Shown: positions 10,894 to 20,529, counted from the first letter of the stretch. The stretch is DNA of 64,000 nt from Undibacterium sp. YM2 (GCF_009937975.1 NZ_AP018441.1:2790001-2854000); one strand, 5' to 3'. Numbers and translations: made by a program. The notes: generated by a model from the sequence alone, not told the origin.

Positions 10894-11562
10894 ATGCAAA
10901 CAAGCTTGCAAAGAAGTGTTTATTGGCGTTGCCTTGCTTGTTTTTTGTTGTGGCTAATTTCCTCCTGCGCTTTTGCTGACGACCGCGAGGATTTGATATT
11001 TGCTGTGCGTTTTGACCAGGTAGATAGGGTTAAGGAACTATTAGGACGAGGTGTAAGTATAGATATTACTGAACCCATTCGCGGTGAAACCCTGCTGATG
11101 ATCGCCTTGCGGGAAGATTCAAAAAAAGTCTTCCAGGCCTTGCTCAATCATAAAGATATCAAGCTTGAAGCCAGGGCCAGCAATGGCGATACTATCCTGA
11201 TGCTGGCCAGCTACCTGGGTAATTTTCCTTTCGTTAAAGCCCTGGTTGCGCATGATGCCGAGATTAATCAGGTGGGCTGGTGTGCCTTGCACTATGCCGC
11301 TGCTGGCGGCAATAAGGAGATCGTTGCCTTATTGCTGGAAAAATCGGCCTACATAGACGCCGAATCCCCCAACAAAACCACCCCGTTGATGATGGCTGCC
11401 CGTTCAGGTAAGCACCTTATTGTCAATCTTTTGCTGGAAGAGGGAGCAGACCCATTTCTCAAGAATGATCTGGGCCTAACCGCTCTTGATTTTGCAATTG
11501 AAGTAGAGCAGAGAGAAATTGCCGCTGTCTTGAAAGAACGCATGCAAGCTACAAAAAAATAA
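10894..11562 (+). CDS. Secreted ankyrin-repeat protein
   Basis: About 222 residues. A signal peptide (CLACFLLWLISSCAFA) is followed by ankyrin repeats across the rest of the protein, recognisable from GETLLMIALREDS, GDTILMLASYLGN, WCALHYAAAGGN, TTPLMMAARSGKH and LTALDFAIE. Ankyrin repeats bind protein partners, so a periplasmic interaction role is inferred; no catalytic domain is visible. GAGG at 10884-10887 sits six bases before the ATG at 10894, so I prefer that start over the ATG at 10882, which overlaps the tatD stop. It is probably co-transcribed with tatD. Confidence 0.85.
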   Translation: MQTSLQRSVYWRCLACFLLWLISSCAFADDREDLIFAVRFDQVDRVKELLGRGVSIDITEPIRGETLLMIALREDSKKVFQALLNHKDIKLEARASNGDTILMLASYLGNFPFVKALVAHDAEINQVGWCALHYAAAGGNKEIVALLLEKSAYIDAESPNKTTPLMMAARSGKHLIVNLLLEEGADPFLKNDLGLTALDFAIEVEQREIAAVLKERMQATKK

Positions 11563-11914
11563 GCTTTTTGCGCTGCAACATCTTGCTTGCGAAACAAAGT
11601 CTATGTTAAAGTTCGCGCATCTCATTTTCGGAGCACATCTGTGGACAGTTATAGTTGTAGATATTCACTCAACTTGGCAATGTAAGCACAGATTTTCTCT
11701 TGCTACCTTGCCATTTGGCGGGTAGTAGTCTTTTGCAGCAAACACGCTGCTCCCTACTTTTACCCCTATCTTAAATTTCGCGTGGCGCTGGCTATTAACC
11801 AGTATGCATGTGCGTAGCTGCGCGTTTCATCTTTGTCCAGACTTTGTGTTTGTGACAGGAGGTATGGTATGTCTCATTTTTTCTTTTGCGTTTTGCATGA
11901 GTTGAGGAGCATTC
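11563..11914 (+). other. Intergenic region upstream of ABC transporter operon
   Basis: About 350 bases between the ankyrin gene and the transporter. No long ORF or clear terminator is visible. Near its right end there is a perfect AGGAGG at 11857-11862 followed by a short ORF (listed separately). The region probably holds the promoter of the transporter operon, but I could not assign -35/-10 elements with confidence. Confidence 0.5.
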
Positions 11915-11922
11915 ATGTTTGA
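11869..11922 (+). CDS. Possible 17-aa leader ORF overlapping the permease start
   Basis: An ATG six bases after a perfect Shine-Dalgarno AGGAGG opens a 17-codon frame (MSHFFFCVLHELRSIHV) that ends eight bases into the permease gene. The good ribosome site and the overlap suggest translational coupling or a leader peptide. There is no homology evidence, so it may be chance. An earlier ATG at 11864 in another frame is too close to the AGGAGG. Confidence 0.3.
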   Translation: MSHFFFCVLHELRSIHV

Positions 11923-13648
11923 ATTGTTCCGTTTCCAGGCACGTGATGTCGTCACCGAAAGTAAAGGGCCAAATCGCTGGGATTGGGCTTTGCTTCCTCT
12001 GGTATTGGCTGTATTGGGAATTTTTGCATTTGCGGCCATGCAGATGAGCCGTCCTTTTGCCGTAGGCGAGGCTTTGCAGATCAGTCTTGATCCTGCCTAT
12101 CTGCCTTACTATTTATTGCGCACGATTTTGCGCATGTTCACGGCACTGGCTTTTTCCCTGGTTTTCAGCCTGATATTTGCAGCCATCGCAGCCAAATATG
12201 CGGCAGCTGAAAAAGTCATGATACCGGCGCTGGACATCCTGCAATCTGTACCTATTCTTGGTTTTCAGGCGATTGCGATTGCCCCTTTTATTGCCTTGTT
12301 TCCTGGTAATTTGCTGGGTGTGGAGTGCGCCGCCATTTTTGCGATTTTCACTTCCCAGGCATGGAATATGGCATTCAGCCTGTATCAATCGATACGCAAT
12401 GTGCCACCTGAATTGAAAGAAGCGGCGCAGATATTCAGGCTGTCTGGTTGGCAGCGTTTCTGGCGCCTGGAATTGCCATTTGCCATGCCAGGTTTGCTCT
12501 GGAATATGATGATGTCCATGTCCGGCGGCTGGTTTTTCCTGGTGGCGGCAGAGGCAATTTCTGTGGCTGGGCAAGATATTAAATTACCAGGTATAGGCTC
12601 CTATATTGCGGTAGCGATTGAAGCGAGGGATGGCATGGCGATCACCTGGGCAATTGCTGCCATGCTGATCGGTATTTTGCTGTACGACCAATTATTTTTC
12701 CGCCCTCTGCTGGCCTGGGCCGACAAGTTCCGCTTTGAAGAATCTCAGGGTGAAACGGCACAACAATCCTGGTTGCTGGACTGGATGCGTAGCAGCCGTT
12801 TGTTTCGTGCCTGGATTGCCAGGTTCTGGCTCTTCCTCGGCCGCGGTTTGTCTTGGTTTAGTGTGCAGGGTGATGGCACTGCCGTACAAGTAAAGCCACG
12901 CTTCAGTCATCCTGTTTGGCCAAAAATCTGGGATGCGACCTTGCTGCTGGCTTCTGTTTTTGCCATGTACAGTCTTCTGATTTTCATACACAGTGTAGTC
13001 GGCTGGGCTGAAGTAGCACATGTACTGGGTCTGGGTCTGGTAACACTGCTACGTGTCATGTTGCTGATTGCACTGGCTTCATTGTTCTGGGTGCCGGTTG
13101 CTGTCTGGATAGGTTTGCGTCCACAGTATTCGCAAAAGGTACAGGCGATGGCGCAGTTTCTGGCTGCTTTCCCTGTCAATCTGATGTTCCCCCTGGTGGT
13201 GTTTGCCATGGTGACCTTCAAACTGACACCGAATATCTGGCTTAGCCCATTGATGGTGTTTGGTACGCAGTGGTACATCCTGTTCAATGTCGTGGCTGGC
13301 GCTGCCACCATCCCCAATGAATTGCGGCTGGCGGCAGACAACCTGGGTTTGAAAGGCTGGCTCAAATGGAAGCGGGTGTATTTGCCTGCTGTTTTCCCCA
13401 GCTATATCACTGGTGCAATTACTGCCAGCGGCGGCTCCTGGAATGCCAGTATTGTGGCTGAGTATGTCACCTGGGGCAAAACCACACTGGTGGCCGATGG
13501 TCTGGGGAGCTATATCAAGCAAATGACAGAAACCGGTGACTTTCACCGTATTGCTTTGGGGATAGGCGTGATGTGCGTATTCGTCATGCTGCTGAACCGC
13601 TTTTTCTGGCGCAAATTGTATTTGCTGGCAGAAGACCATCTGCGTTGA
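11915..13648 (+). CDS. ABC transporter, fused double permease (nitrate/sulfonate/taurine type)
   Basis: A 577-residue inner-membrane protein with two binding-protein-dependent permease domains in tandem. The first is at about residues 70-260 with the EAA-like loop ELKEAAQIFRLSGWQRFWRLELPFAMPGL. The second is at about residues 340-560 with a matching loop ELRLAADNLGLKGWLKWKRVYLPAVFPSYI. Most relatives have one domain per polypeptide, so this is a natural fusion. It is paired with the ATPase 42 bases downstream. No periplasmic binding protein is encoded nearby, so the substrate cannot be named. Ribosome site GAGGAG lies before the ATG. Confidence 0.88.
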   Translation: MFELFRFQARDVVTESKGPNRWDWALLPLVLAVLGIFAFAAMQMSRPFAVGEALQISLDPAYLPYYLLRTILRMFTALAFSLVFSLIFAAIAAKYAAAEKVMIPALDILQSVPILGFQAIAIAPFIALFPGNLLGVECAAIFAIFTSQAWNMAFSLYQSIRNVPPELKEAAQIFRLSGWQRFWRLELPFAMPGLLWNMMMSMSGGWFFLVAAEAISVAGQDIKLPGIGSYIAVAIEARDGMAITWAIAAMLIGILLYDQLFFRPLLAWADKFRFEESQGETAQQSWLLDWMRSSRLFRAWIARFWLFLGRGLSWFSVQGDGTAVQVKPRFSHPVWPKIWDATLLLASVFAMYSLLIFIHSVVGWAEVAHVLGLGLVTLLRVMLLIALASLFWVPVAVWIGLRPQYSQKVQAMAQFLAAFPVNLMFPLVVFAMVTFKLTPNIWLSPLMVFGTQWYILFNVVAGAATIPNELRLAADNLGLKGWLKWKRVYLPAVFPSYITGAITASGGSWNASIVAEYVTWGKTTLVADGLGSYIKQMTETGDFHRIALGIGVMCVFVMLLNRFFWRKLYLLAEDHLR

Positions 13649-13690
13649 GCCAGTGAGCTTACGCCTGGATTATTCATCAAGGAGTTCAAG

Positions 13691-14992
13691 ATGACACAAA
13701 ATTTATTGCTCGATCTGAATCAGGTAGCCAAATCCTTTAAGGCAGCAGATGGTAAATCGCGCCTGATACTGGACAAGGTTGATTTTCAACTCAAAGATGG
13801 CGAAATCGTCGCCTTGCTCGGTAAATCTGGTTCCGGTAAATCTACTTTACTGCGCATCATGGCTGGTTTGATACCAGCAGATGCAGGCAAAGTGGCTTAT
13901 CGCGACAAGGCAATTGGTGGGCCGGTGGCAGGCATAGCCATGGTATTCCAGTCCTTTGCCTTATTCCCGTGGCTGACTGTGCAACAGAATGTGGAACTGG
14001 GTCTCGAAGCCCAGGGTGTGCCAGCGGCAGAGCGTGAACAAAGGGCTGACGCGGTTCTCGAATTGATAGGCCTGGCCGGTTTTGGTGGTGCCTTGCCGCG
14101 TGAACTTTCTGGCGGCATGAAACAACGTGTGGGTATAGCTAGGGCACTGGTTACCAATCCTGACGTGCTGCTTATGGATGAAGCTTTTTCTGCTCTGGAT
14201 GTGTTGACAGGTGAAACCCTGCGTAACGACATGCTGGAATTGTGGGAAGAAGACCGTATATCGACCAAGGGCATTTTGATCGTTTCTCACAATATTGAAG
14301 AAGCCGTCATGATGGCAGACCGCATCATTATTCTGTCCAGCGACCCCGGTTCAGTAAGATGTGAAATCAAGATAGACCTGCCCAGGCCGCGTGATGTGGA
14401 TTCGCTGGAAGTCCGCGCCTTGATTGATGAAGTATATGGTTTGATGACTATGCGCGCGACGCATGAGGCTGCGGCAGATACGCCCAATACGCGCCACTTG
14501 GGTTATCGCTTGCCTGAGACTGATGTCAGCCGCATCGAAGGTATTCTCGATTTGCTGGCAGACGCCCCATTCAATGGCCGTGCAGACTTGCCGCAACTGG
14601 CAGAAGAGGCGGAATTGTCGGATGAAGAATTATTCCCGACCTATGAAGCTCTGAGCCTGCTGGGCTTTGCCGTGCTGGAAAAAGGCGACATCATGCTGAC
14701 GCCACTGGGTAAAAAGTATGTGGAAGTCGAGCAAGCCCATAAACAGGAATTGTTTGGTCAGCAATTGCTGACTCATGTTCCATTGGCAGCGCACATACGC
14801 CGCAATCTGGAATCAGATGCAAGTGGCAGTCTGTCAGAGCAACCGCTGATAGATTTGCTGGAAGAGTTTTTGAAGGCCGACGAAGCAAAGCGCGTACTCG
14901 AAGTCGCCATCGAATGGGGTCGTTATGGAGAAGTCTATGAGTATGATTATCATACTGGCCGTCTGACTTTGCCTGATGATAATCAGGAGTAA
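13691..14992 (+). CDS. ABC transporter ATP-binding protein with C-terminal AAA-associated domain
   Basis: A 433-residue protein. Residues 1-260 form a nitrate/sulfonate-type ABC ATPase with Walker A GKSGSGKST, Q-loop MVFQSFALFPW, signature LSGGMKQR, Walker B VLLMDEAFSALD and the H-loop SHN. The remaining 170 residues resemble the AAA-associated C-terminal domain (PF09821 type), which includes a winged-helix-like part and may regulate the ATPase. This architecture is known from Burkholderiales. It follows the double permease with an AAGGAG ribosome site and should energise it. Confidence 0.88.
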   Translation: MTQNLLLDLNQVAKSFKAADGKSRLILDKVDFQLKDGEIVALLGKSGSGKSTLLRIMAGLIPADAGKVAYRDKAIGGPVAGIAMVFQSFALFPWLTVQQNVELGLEAQGVPAAEREQRADAVLELIGLAGFGGALPRELSGGMKQRVGIARALVTNPDVLLMDEAFSALDVLTGETLRNDMLELWEEDRISTKGILIVSHNIEEAVMMADRIIILSSDPGSVRCEIKIDLPRPRDVDSLEVRALIDEVYGLMTMRATHEAAADTPNTRHLGYRLPETDVSRIEGILDLLADAPFNGRADLPQLAEEAELSDEELFPTYEALSLLGFAVLEKGDIMLTPLGKKYVEVEQAHKQELFGQQLLTHVPLAAHIRRNLESDASGSLSEQPLIDLLEEFLKADEAKRVLEVAIEWGRYGEVYEYDYHTGRLTLPDDNQE

Positions 14993-15028
14993 AAGTAGCA
15001 GGCACTGTCAATTTGCAGGGCATAGGAC

Positions 15029-18000
15029 TCAACAAAAGTTTCTGCTGCCCACTTCCAATTGACCCAGAAGATGTGACATATCCACCAGGCGTTTGGCAAC
15101 CAGATGCCTGACTTCGGCTTCACATTGCCAGATACCATATACACCGAGCAGCGGCGCACTCAAGACTTCACTGCGCTGCTTTTCCAGCACATTTGGCCAA
15201 ATAATCACATTTACGGGGCCGGTCTCATCTTCTATGGTGATGAAGATGACACCTTTGGCTGTCTGCGGTCTTTGTCTTACCGTAACCAGGCCACAGCCGC
15301 GGGCAAATTGCCCTTGCTGAAAGGTGTTCAGCATTTCTGCTGGCAAGAAGCGTTTGGCCAGTAATTGTGGCCGTAACAAAGCAACTGGATGGCGCTGCAG
15401 ACTGAAGCCGGTCGCGTGATAGTCACTATAAATCTCCTGTGCCTCTGAAGGGGCTTTCAGTTGCGGCACTTGTTCCTGTATGCTGGTGACGCGTAATAAG
15501 TCCTTATCCGGCATTGCACCTACTGCCTGCCACAATGCCTGCCTTCTATGCCCAGCCAGACCAGACAAGGCATTACCTGCAGCCAGCACATGTAAATCGT
15601 GCTGGCTTAATTGAGCACGTTTTGCCAGATCTTGCACATCAACAAATGCCTGTTGCTGACGCGCCTGCATGATACGCGAGGCAGCGTCCTCGGACATGCC
15701 ATACAGCAAAGAGAAGCCCATGCGAACGACAGGCTGCATGGTGCCGGTAAATTTATTATGCAGCGTCTCTGTCTCAAGCGAAGAATCCCAGTCACTGCAA
15801 GTCACATCGATGGCCCTGACTTGCACATCATGGCGACGGGCATCCTGTATCAATTGCGAAGGCGAATAAAACCCCAAGGGCTGAGAATTCAATAGCGAAC
15901 ACAAAAACACCGCAGGTTCATGACGCTTGATCCAGCTACTGAAATACGCAAGGATGGCAAAGCTGGCTGAATGGCTTTCAGGGAAACCATAATCACCAAA
16001 ACCCTTCATTTGTTCGTAGATACCTTGAGCAAAATCACGCTCATAGCCATTCTTGACCATGGTTTCCACTATTCTGGCTTCATAGGCTTCCAGTCCTCCC
16101 TTGCGTTTCCAGGCAGCCATTGCGCGGCGCAATCCATCTGCTTCCCCTGGTGTAAAGTCAGCCGCATGCATGGCGATCTGCATGACTTGTTCCTGGAAAA
16201 TGGGTATTCCCAAAGTGCGTTCCAGCGCCGCCCTCATACCCGGATTTTTATGAATTTCTACAGGCTGCTTGCCCTGACGCCTCTGCAAATAAGGGTGGAC
16301 CATGCCACCCTGTATAGGGCCGGGCCGGACAATGGCGATCTGTATCACCAGGTCATAGAATTTTCTGGGCCTCAGGCGCGGCAGCATACTCATCTGCGCC
16401 CGCGATTCTATTTGAAACACTCCTATGGTATCTGCCTTGCAGATCATGTCATAGGTCAGCGTATCTTCGCGTGGCACATCCTGCATGCACTTAGGTTTGC
16501 CTGGCAAGCTAGCCATCAAATCAAAAGCCCGCCGCAATGCCGACAGCATGCCAAGAGCCAGCACATCAACCTTGAGCAAGCCCAGAGATTCAAGGTCATC
16601 CTTATCCCATTGAATCACATTACGCTTTTCCATCGCTGCATTTTCTATAGGCACCAGCCTGGATAATTTGCCGCGTGCGATAACAAAGCCGCCACTGTGC
16701 TGCGATAAATGACGCGGGAAACGTAGTAATTTTCTTGTCAGCGAAGCCCATTGCTGGGCAACAGGAGAACTGGTATCCAGCCCGCATTCAGCAAAGCGTT
16801 TAAATAACTCATGTTTGCTATCAAACCAGCGATGCGATTTTGCCACCGCATCGACGATCGCCAAATCTATACCCAGGGCTTTTCCAACATCGCGCAAGGC
16901 ACCGCGTGGGTGGTAAGTGTGCACAGCAGCAGCTATGGCAGCGCGGTCACGTCCATATTTATCATAAATATACTGCATGACTTCTTCCCGACGCTGATGC
17001 TCAAAATCGACATCGATGTCTGGAGGCTCCCCCCTTTCCTTGGACAGGAAACGTTCAAACAACAGGGTATGTGTCTCTGGGTTGACTTCTGTGATATGCA
17101 GGCAATAGCAGACCACGCTGTTGGCTGCCGAGCCGCGTCCCTGACAAAGTATTTTTTCATTCCTTGCGAAATTAACGATATCAAATACCGTCAAAAAATA
17201 TGGCTCATAAGCCAGATCATTAATCAGTGCCAGTTCATGCTCTATTTTATGTTTTACCGACGATGGCAAACCTTTTGGATAGCGTAGATCGGCTCCTTTA
17301 TAGACTTGCAGCTTTAAATAACTGGCAGGCGTATAGCCTTTAGGCACCAGTTCGTGCGGGTATTCGTAGCGTAATTCATTCAATGAAAAACTGCACAGGT
17401 CTGCAATCCTCACTGTTTCGGCCAGAGTATGTCGTGGATAGATCGTTGCCAGCCGCAAGCGTGAACGCAGGTGCTGTTCTGCATTCATCGCCAGCGTGTA
17501 ACCACATTCAGTGATGGGCTGGCATAAGCGTATGGCCGTCATCGTGTCTTGCAAGGGCTTACGAGAACGGACATGCATGGTGACCTGTCCAATGGCAACA
17601 ACGGGTAATTGCACGGCTTCAGCCACAGCCTCAACTTGCTGTTTTTGATATTCATCTGCAATTTGCACCAATAAATTCAAGCCTACCCAGGTACGGCCAG
17701 GAAAGTTTTTCTTTAACCATTTGGCCTGTTTCAGTAGTGCATCGCTTTCTGCAGGGTAGGCTGGTACCAGTATCAGCAGGCAATCTGGCAAGCCAGACAA
17801 ATGCTCCAAACCCGGCGGTGGCGTGACGAAATCCTTGGGCGTCAATAAGTAACTACCCTTGGTCGCCCTGCATCTGCCAAGAGTGATCATTTCAGATAAG
17901 TTGCCATAGCCCTCACGGTTTTGTGCAAGGGCAATCAGGTGCACATTATTTTCAGGAGTCTCTGTATCTTCCAGTCTAAAGTGAGCCCCAATGATGAGGT

Positions 18001-18193
18001 GTAAATCGGTATTTTTTGCTGCTGCATACGCTCTTGCCACGCCAGCCAGTGAACATTCATCGGTAATGGCCAGGGCGCGATAATTCAGTTTAATCGCACG
18101 CTCCACCAGTTCTTCTGAATGTGATGCCCCATGCAGGAAGCTGAAATTGCTAATGCAAAATAATTCGGCATATTCGGGCAAGAAGGTACTCAT
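15029..18193 (-). CDS. dnaE2: Error-prone DNA polymerase III alpha subunit DnaE2
   Basis: A 1054-residue C-family polymerase. The N-terminal PHP domain (NFSFLHGASHSEELVERA) leads into the polymerase core with the catalytic PPDIDVDFEHQRREEV and GRGSAANSVVCYCL. A helix-hairpin region and an OB domain (ARGCGLVTVRQRPQ, GVIFITIEDETG) end the protein. It is shorter than the replicative DnaE1, as expected for DnaE2/ImuC. It performs mutagenic lesion bypass with ImuA and ImuB. It is the last gene of the SOS cassette, 20 bases after imuB, and is convergent with the ABC operon. Confidence 0.95.
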   Translation of the reverse strand: MSTFLPEYAELFCISNFSFLHGASHSEELVERAIKLNYRALAITDECSLAGVARAYAAAKNTDLHLIIGAHFRLEDTETPENNVHLIALAQNREGYGNLSEMITLGRCRATKGSYLLTPKDFVTPPPGLEHLSGLPDCLLILVPAYPAESDALLKQAKWLKKNFPGRTWVGLNLLVQIADEYQKQQVEAVAEAVQLPVVAIGQVTMHVRSRKPLQDTMTAIRLCQPITECGYTLAMNAEQHLRSRLRLATIYPRHTLAETVRIADLCSFSLNELRYEYPHELVPKGYTPASYLKLQVYKGADLRYPKGLPSSVKHKIEHELALINDLAYEPYFLTVFDIVNFARNEKILCQGRGSAANSVVCYCLHITEVNPETHTLLFERFLSKERGEPPDIDVDFEHQRREEVMQYIYDKYGRDRAAIAAAVHTYHPRGALRDVGKALGIDLAIVDAVAKSHRWFDSKHELFKRFAECGLDTSSPVAQQWASLTRKLLRFPRHLSQHSGGFVIARGKLSRLVPIENAAMEKRNVIQWDKDDLESLGLLKVDVLALGMLSALRRAFDLMASLPGKPKCMQDVPREDTLTYDMICKADTIGVFQIESRAQMSMLPRLRPRKFYDLVIQIAIVRPGPIQGGMVHPYLQRRQGKQPVEIHKNPGMRAALERTLGIPIFQEQVMQIAMHAADFTPGEADGLRRAMAAWKRKGGLEAYEARIVETMVKNGYERDFAQGIYEQMKGFGDYGFPESHSASFAILAYFSSWIKRHEPAVFLCSLLNSQPLGFYSPSQLIQDARRHDVQVRAIDVTCSDWDSSLETETLHNKFTGTMQPVVRMGFSLLYGMSEDAASRIMQARQQQAFVDVQDLAKRAQLSQHDLHVLAAGNALSGLAGHRRQALWQAVGAMPDKDLLRVTSIQEQVPQLKAPSEAQEIYSDYHATGFSLQRHPVALLRPQLLAKRFLPAEMLNTFQQGQFARGCGLVTVRQRPQTAKGVIFITIEDETGPVNVIIWPNVLEKQRSEVLSAPLLGVYGIWQCEAEVRHLVAKRLVDMSHLLGQLEVGSRNFC

Positions 18194-18213
18194 GCTGATT
18201 TATCCCAAAAATG

Positions 18214-19725
18214 CTATCCAAAAACACCGTGTAAAAACCAGACAGGTTCTTCACTGTCAGGATCATTGGCACGCTCGCGATAAATCCAGTAACGCACATG
18301 GCGCTTATCAACAGCAATGTAATAATCCCGGGTTTGTATCTGCTCATGCCACCATCCGGCTTCTATGCGTTCAGCCGGAGAAACAAGTTGGAGTTCTGAG
18401 CCGTAATAAGGACGATGCTCGTGAATGTCCAGCGCCAACGGCTGCGGCAATAACCAGTTAGGGCGCAAGGCATAGCCGGCCAAAGCGGATGCCGGGCAGG
18501 GCGACGGAGCTTTCTTGATGACAGAAATCCAGTGATTGGCAATATCAGCCCTATGGTCTGCCTGTGGTGCTGGCTGCAAGACATTCTCTTCGCCCAGACG
18601 GGCGACCAGGAGTTCAAGCAAGCGCTTGTGTTCATTTGCCTGCCCGCCGGGTTCGGGGAACAAGGTATAGCTTTGTGCTTCGCGCAAGATGGTCTGTTTT
18701 ACTTCCAGCAGCATGCCGATGACGGCACTATGCAGCTTGAGCTGGCTGAATTTTTCTTTAAACAAACTTAGCAGATGCGACTCTTGCCAGCATGCTTGTG
18801 CCAGTTGCAGATCAAACATGGTTGGTGGAATGGCCTGGCGACCACGTTCATGCAATAACTCCATGTGTATATGCGTAACCGCCAGTTGCTGCGCAGCCAG
18901 CCATCCCAATAATTGGGCTAGCAGGCTACGGGCAAAGATGAGCAGGGACTCTGCCTGCTCTATGCGGTCTGGTAATTCCATTTTGACTTTGAATTCTGGC
19001 GCTGCCAGATACCATTCGTGTACTTCTGCCTGCTCACCATAGGCTTGATCCAGCTCTATGAGTAAAGCTTTACCACAACGTCTCTGCAGGCCAGGGCGTG
19101 GTAATTGACGTAAATCTCTGAGGTTATAACAGGCTATGCCTTGCAGTAATTCAGTCAAAGGTTCAGCTGCGGTGAGTAATTTGACCGGTAGCCTGTCCAG
19201 GCGCTGGCTCAATCTTTGCAGTTTAAAGACATGCTGCCCTCTGGGGAGTTTGCGCGATGCCTGCTTGGCAAATAGCCAGGCAGCCCTGGCAACGGGAGCA
19301 ATGCCTGTCGTTGCTGTATAACCCAGAATGCGCATGCTTTCCTGCACGCGTTTACGTAAAGCGCGTATGCCACCAAACAAACTCAAGCTGGCACTGATAT
19401 CAACCAGTATGCAATCGTCTTCTGCCAGGCAGACTTGTGGTGAGTATTGCAGCAATGCAGTTGCTGTCGCCTGTAATGCCAGCTTCTCTTTATTGTGATC
19501 GCGCTGATAATAATCTGCATCAGCAGACAGCATCTGCACACCCCCTGCGCGCATGCCCAGACGTACGCCTGCCTGATCGGCTGATGCAGACATGGATGTC
19601 ACCCGGCCTTGATGGAGTATCACACTGACTTGCGTCTCTTGCTGAGCAAACAAGGGAGTGACGAACACCTCAAGCTGGAGTAAAGGCAGGTGAACGGCTA
19701 TCCACAATGGTGGGCAAGTTGCCAT
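18214..19725 (-). CDS. imuB: ImuB, Y-family polymerase-like mutasome protein
   Basis: About 503 residues. The N-terminus PLWIAVHLPLLQLEVF matches ImuB. A Y-family-like core follows (CILVDISASLSLFGG, ATTGIAPVARAAWLFAK). Family knowledge says ImuB lacks the polymerase active-site acids and acts as a hub that binds the beta clamp, ImuA and DnaE2. I start it at the ATG at 19725 (MATCPPLW), because the 22 extra residues available upstream lie inside imuA and do not resemble the family. It overlaps imuA by 56 bases, which indicates coupled translation. Confidence 0.93.
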   Translation of the reverse strand: MATCPPLWIAVHLPLLQLEVFVTPLFAQQETQVSVILHQGRVTSMSASADQAGVRLGMRAGGVQMLSADADYYQRDHNKEKLALQATATALLQYSPQVCLAEDDCILVDISASLSLFGGIRALRKRVQESMRILGYTATTGIAPVARAAWLFAKQASRKLPRGQHVFKLQRLSQRLDRLPVKLLTAAEPLTELLQGIACYNLRDLRQLPRPGLQRRCGKALLIELDQAYGEQAEVHEWYLAAPEFKVKMELPDRIEQAESLLIFARSLLAQLLGWLAAQQLAVTHIHMELLHERGRQAIPPTMFDLQLAQACWQESHLLSLFKEKFSQLKLHSAVIGMLLEVKQTILREAQSYTLFPEPGGQANEHKRLLELLVARLGEENVLQPAPQADHRADIANHWISVIKKAPSPCPASALAGYALRPNWLLPQPLALDIHEHRPYYGSELQLVSPAERIEAGWWHEQIQTRDYYIAVDKRHVRYWIYRERANDPDSEEPVWFLHGVFG

Positions 19726-20398
19726 AGTTTGTCGCAAGTTTTTCTTTGCCTGGATGAGCATAGGCATACAAATAAGGATGATCGGGTACATGCAATGTCA
19801 GCGGCGCATCACGCTGGCTGCCACGGCGTTTGAGTATGCCCAGCTCCAGGCCATATTGACTGGTTTGCACACTCAATCGCAAGGGGGCAGGAGAGGCCTG
19901 CTGTGCCGCCCGCATGTCACGCATCAAAAAAAATAAAGTCTCCGAGCTTTGTGCTGCCAGATGCAAACGACGCAAAGCTTCACTACGGATGCTGGATGTC
20001 CAGAACAACAGCGCGCCACAACTGCTATTGCGCAACACCTGCTCAGCCGCCCACAAGGCATCGACATGCTTCTGGCAGCGTATCCATATCAATTGCGATG
20101 CCTGCAAGCCAGTGCATGAAAAAGCCAATGCCTGCGGTACATAAGGTGGCGTCAACAAAACAATGGGACGCCCATCAAGTTGGTTTAAGGCGGGTTTGAG
20201 CAAGCTGAGTTCGGCAGTGCCAACCTGTGGCAGCAAAATTTCGGTTAATTGCCCCTGTGGCCAGCCATTGCCAGGTAGCTCATTATTGAGTTCTGCATAA
20301 CCACTGGGCAAATAGCCGCCCTGACCACGCGCCAGTTGCGATGCACGCCACAGTGCGGGGTGTATGCGTTCAGGAAGAAGTGAGGAAACGTGGGCCAT
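19670..20398 (-). CDS. imuA: ImuA, RecA-like translesion synthesis protein
   Basis: About 242 residues beginning MAHVSSLLPERIHPALW-RA, followed by the typical GYAELNNELPGNGWPQGQLTEILL and other RecA-fold segments (IVLLTPPYVPQALAF, SQLIWIRCQ). ImuA is a RecA/SulA-like accessory factor of the ImuA-ImuB-DnaE2 mutasome. The start at 20398 lies just after a LexA box and inside a 44-bp palindrome. No Shine-Dalgarno is visible, and the predicted transcript leader would be very short. A longer frame to 20497 would read through the operator and is unlikely. Confidence 0.92.
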   Translation of the reverse strand: MAHVSSLLPERIHPALWRASQLARGQGGYLPSGYAELNNELPGNGWPQGQLTEILLPQVGTAELSLLKPALNQLDGRPIVLLTPPYVPQALAFSCTGLQASQLIWIRCQKHVDALWAAEQVLRNSSCGALLFWTSSIRSEALRRLHLAAQSSETLFFLMRDMRAAQQASPAPLRLSVQTSQYGLELGILKRRGSQRDAPLTLHVPDHPYLYAYAHPGKEKLATNYGNLPTIVDSRSPAFTPA

Positions 20399-20408
20399 AT
20401 TACATATA

Positions 20409-20424
20409 CTGATTAAATATACAG
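20409..20424 (-). promoter_or_regulatory. LexA (SOS) box of imuA-imuB-dnaE2
   Basis: CTG-N10-CAG with an AT-only spacer, the E. coli-type LexA operator used in beta- and gammaproteobacteria. It lies 11 bases upstream of imuA and overlaps a plausible -10 (TATATT) with TTTCAC as -35. It is the centre of a perfect 44-bp inverted repeat (arms 20395-20411 and 20422-20438). Confidence 0.92.
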
Positions 20425-20529
20425 TATATGTAATATGGTGAAAGACTTCAAAGTTTATTTTATGTGTCAGTACTATGAGACGGGAGCAAGAAATCACAGG
20501 TAGACGAGAAAACCACAGTTTACAATATA

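Noticed and set aside
15971-16666. 231-aa plus-strand ORF opposite dnaE2
   Set aside because: It is antisense to the polymerase core and has no ribosome site or domain.
20435-20503. 22-codon plus-strand ORF starting in the imuA palindrome
   Set aside because: The start arises from the symmetry of the palindrome (ATATGG). No ribosome site or conservation can be shown.
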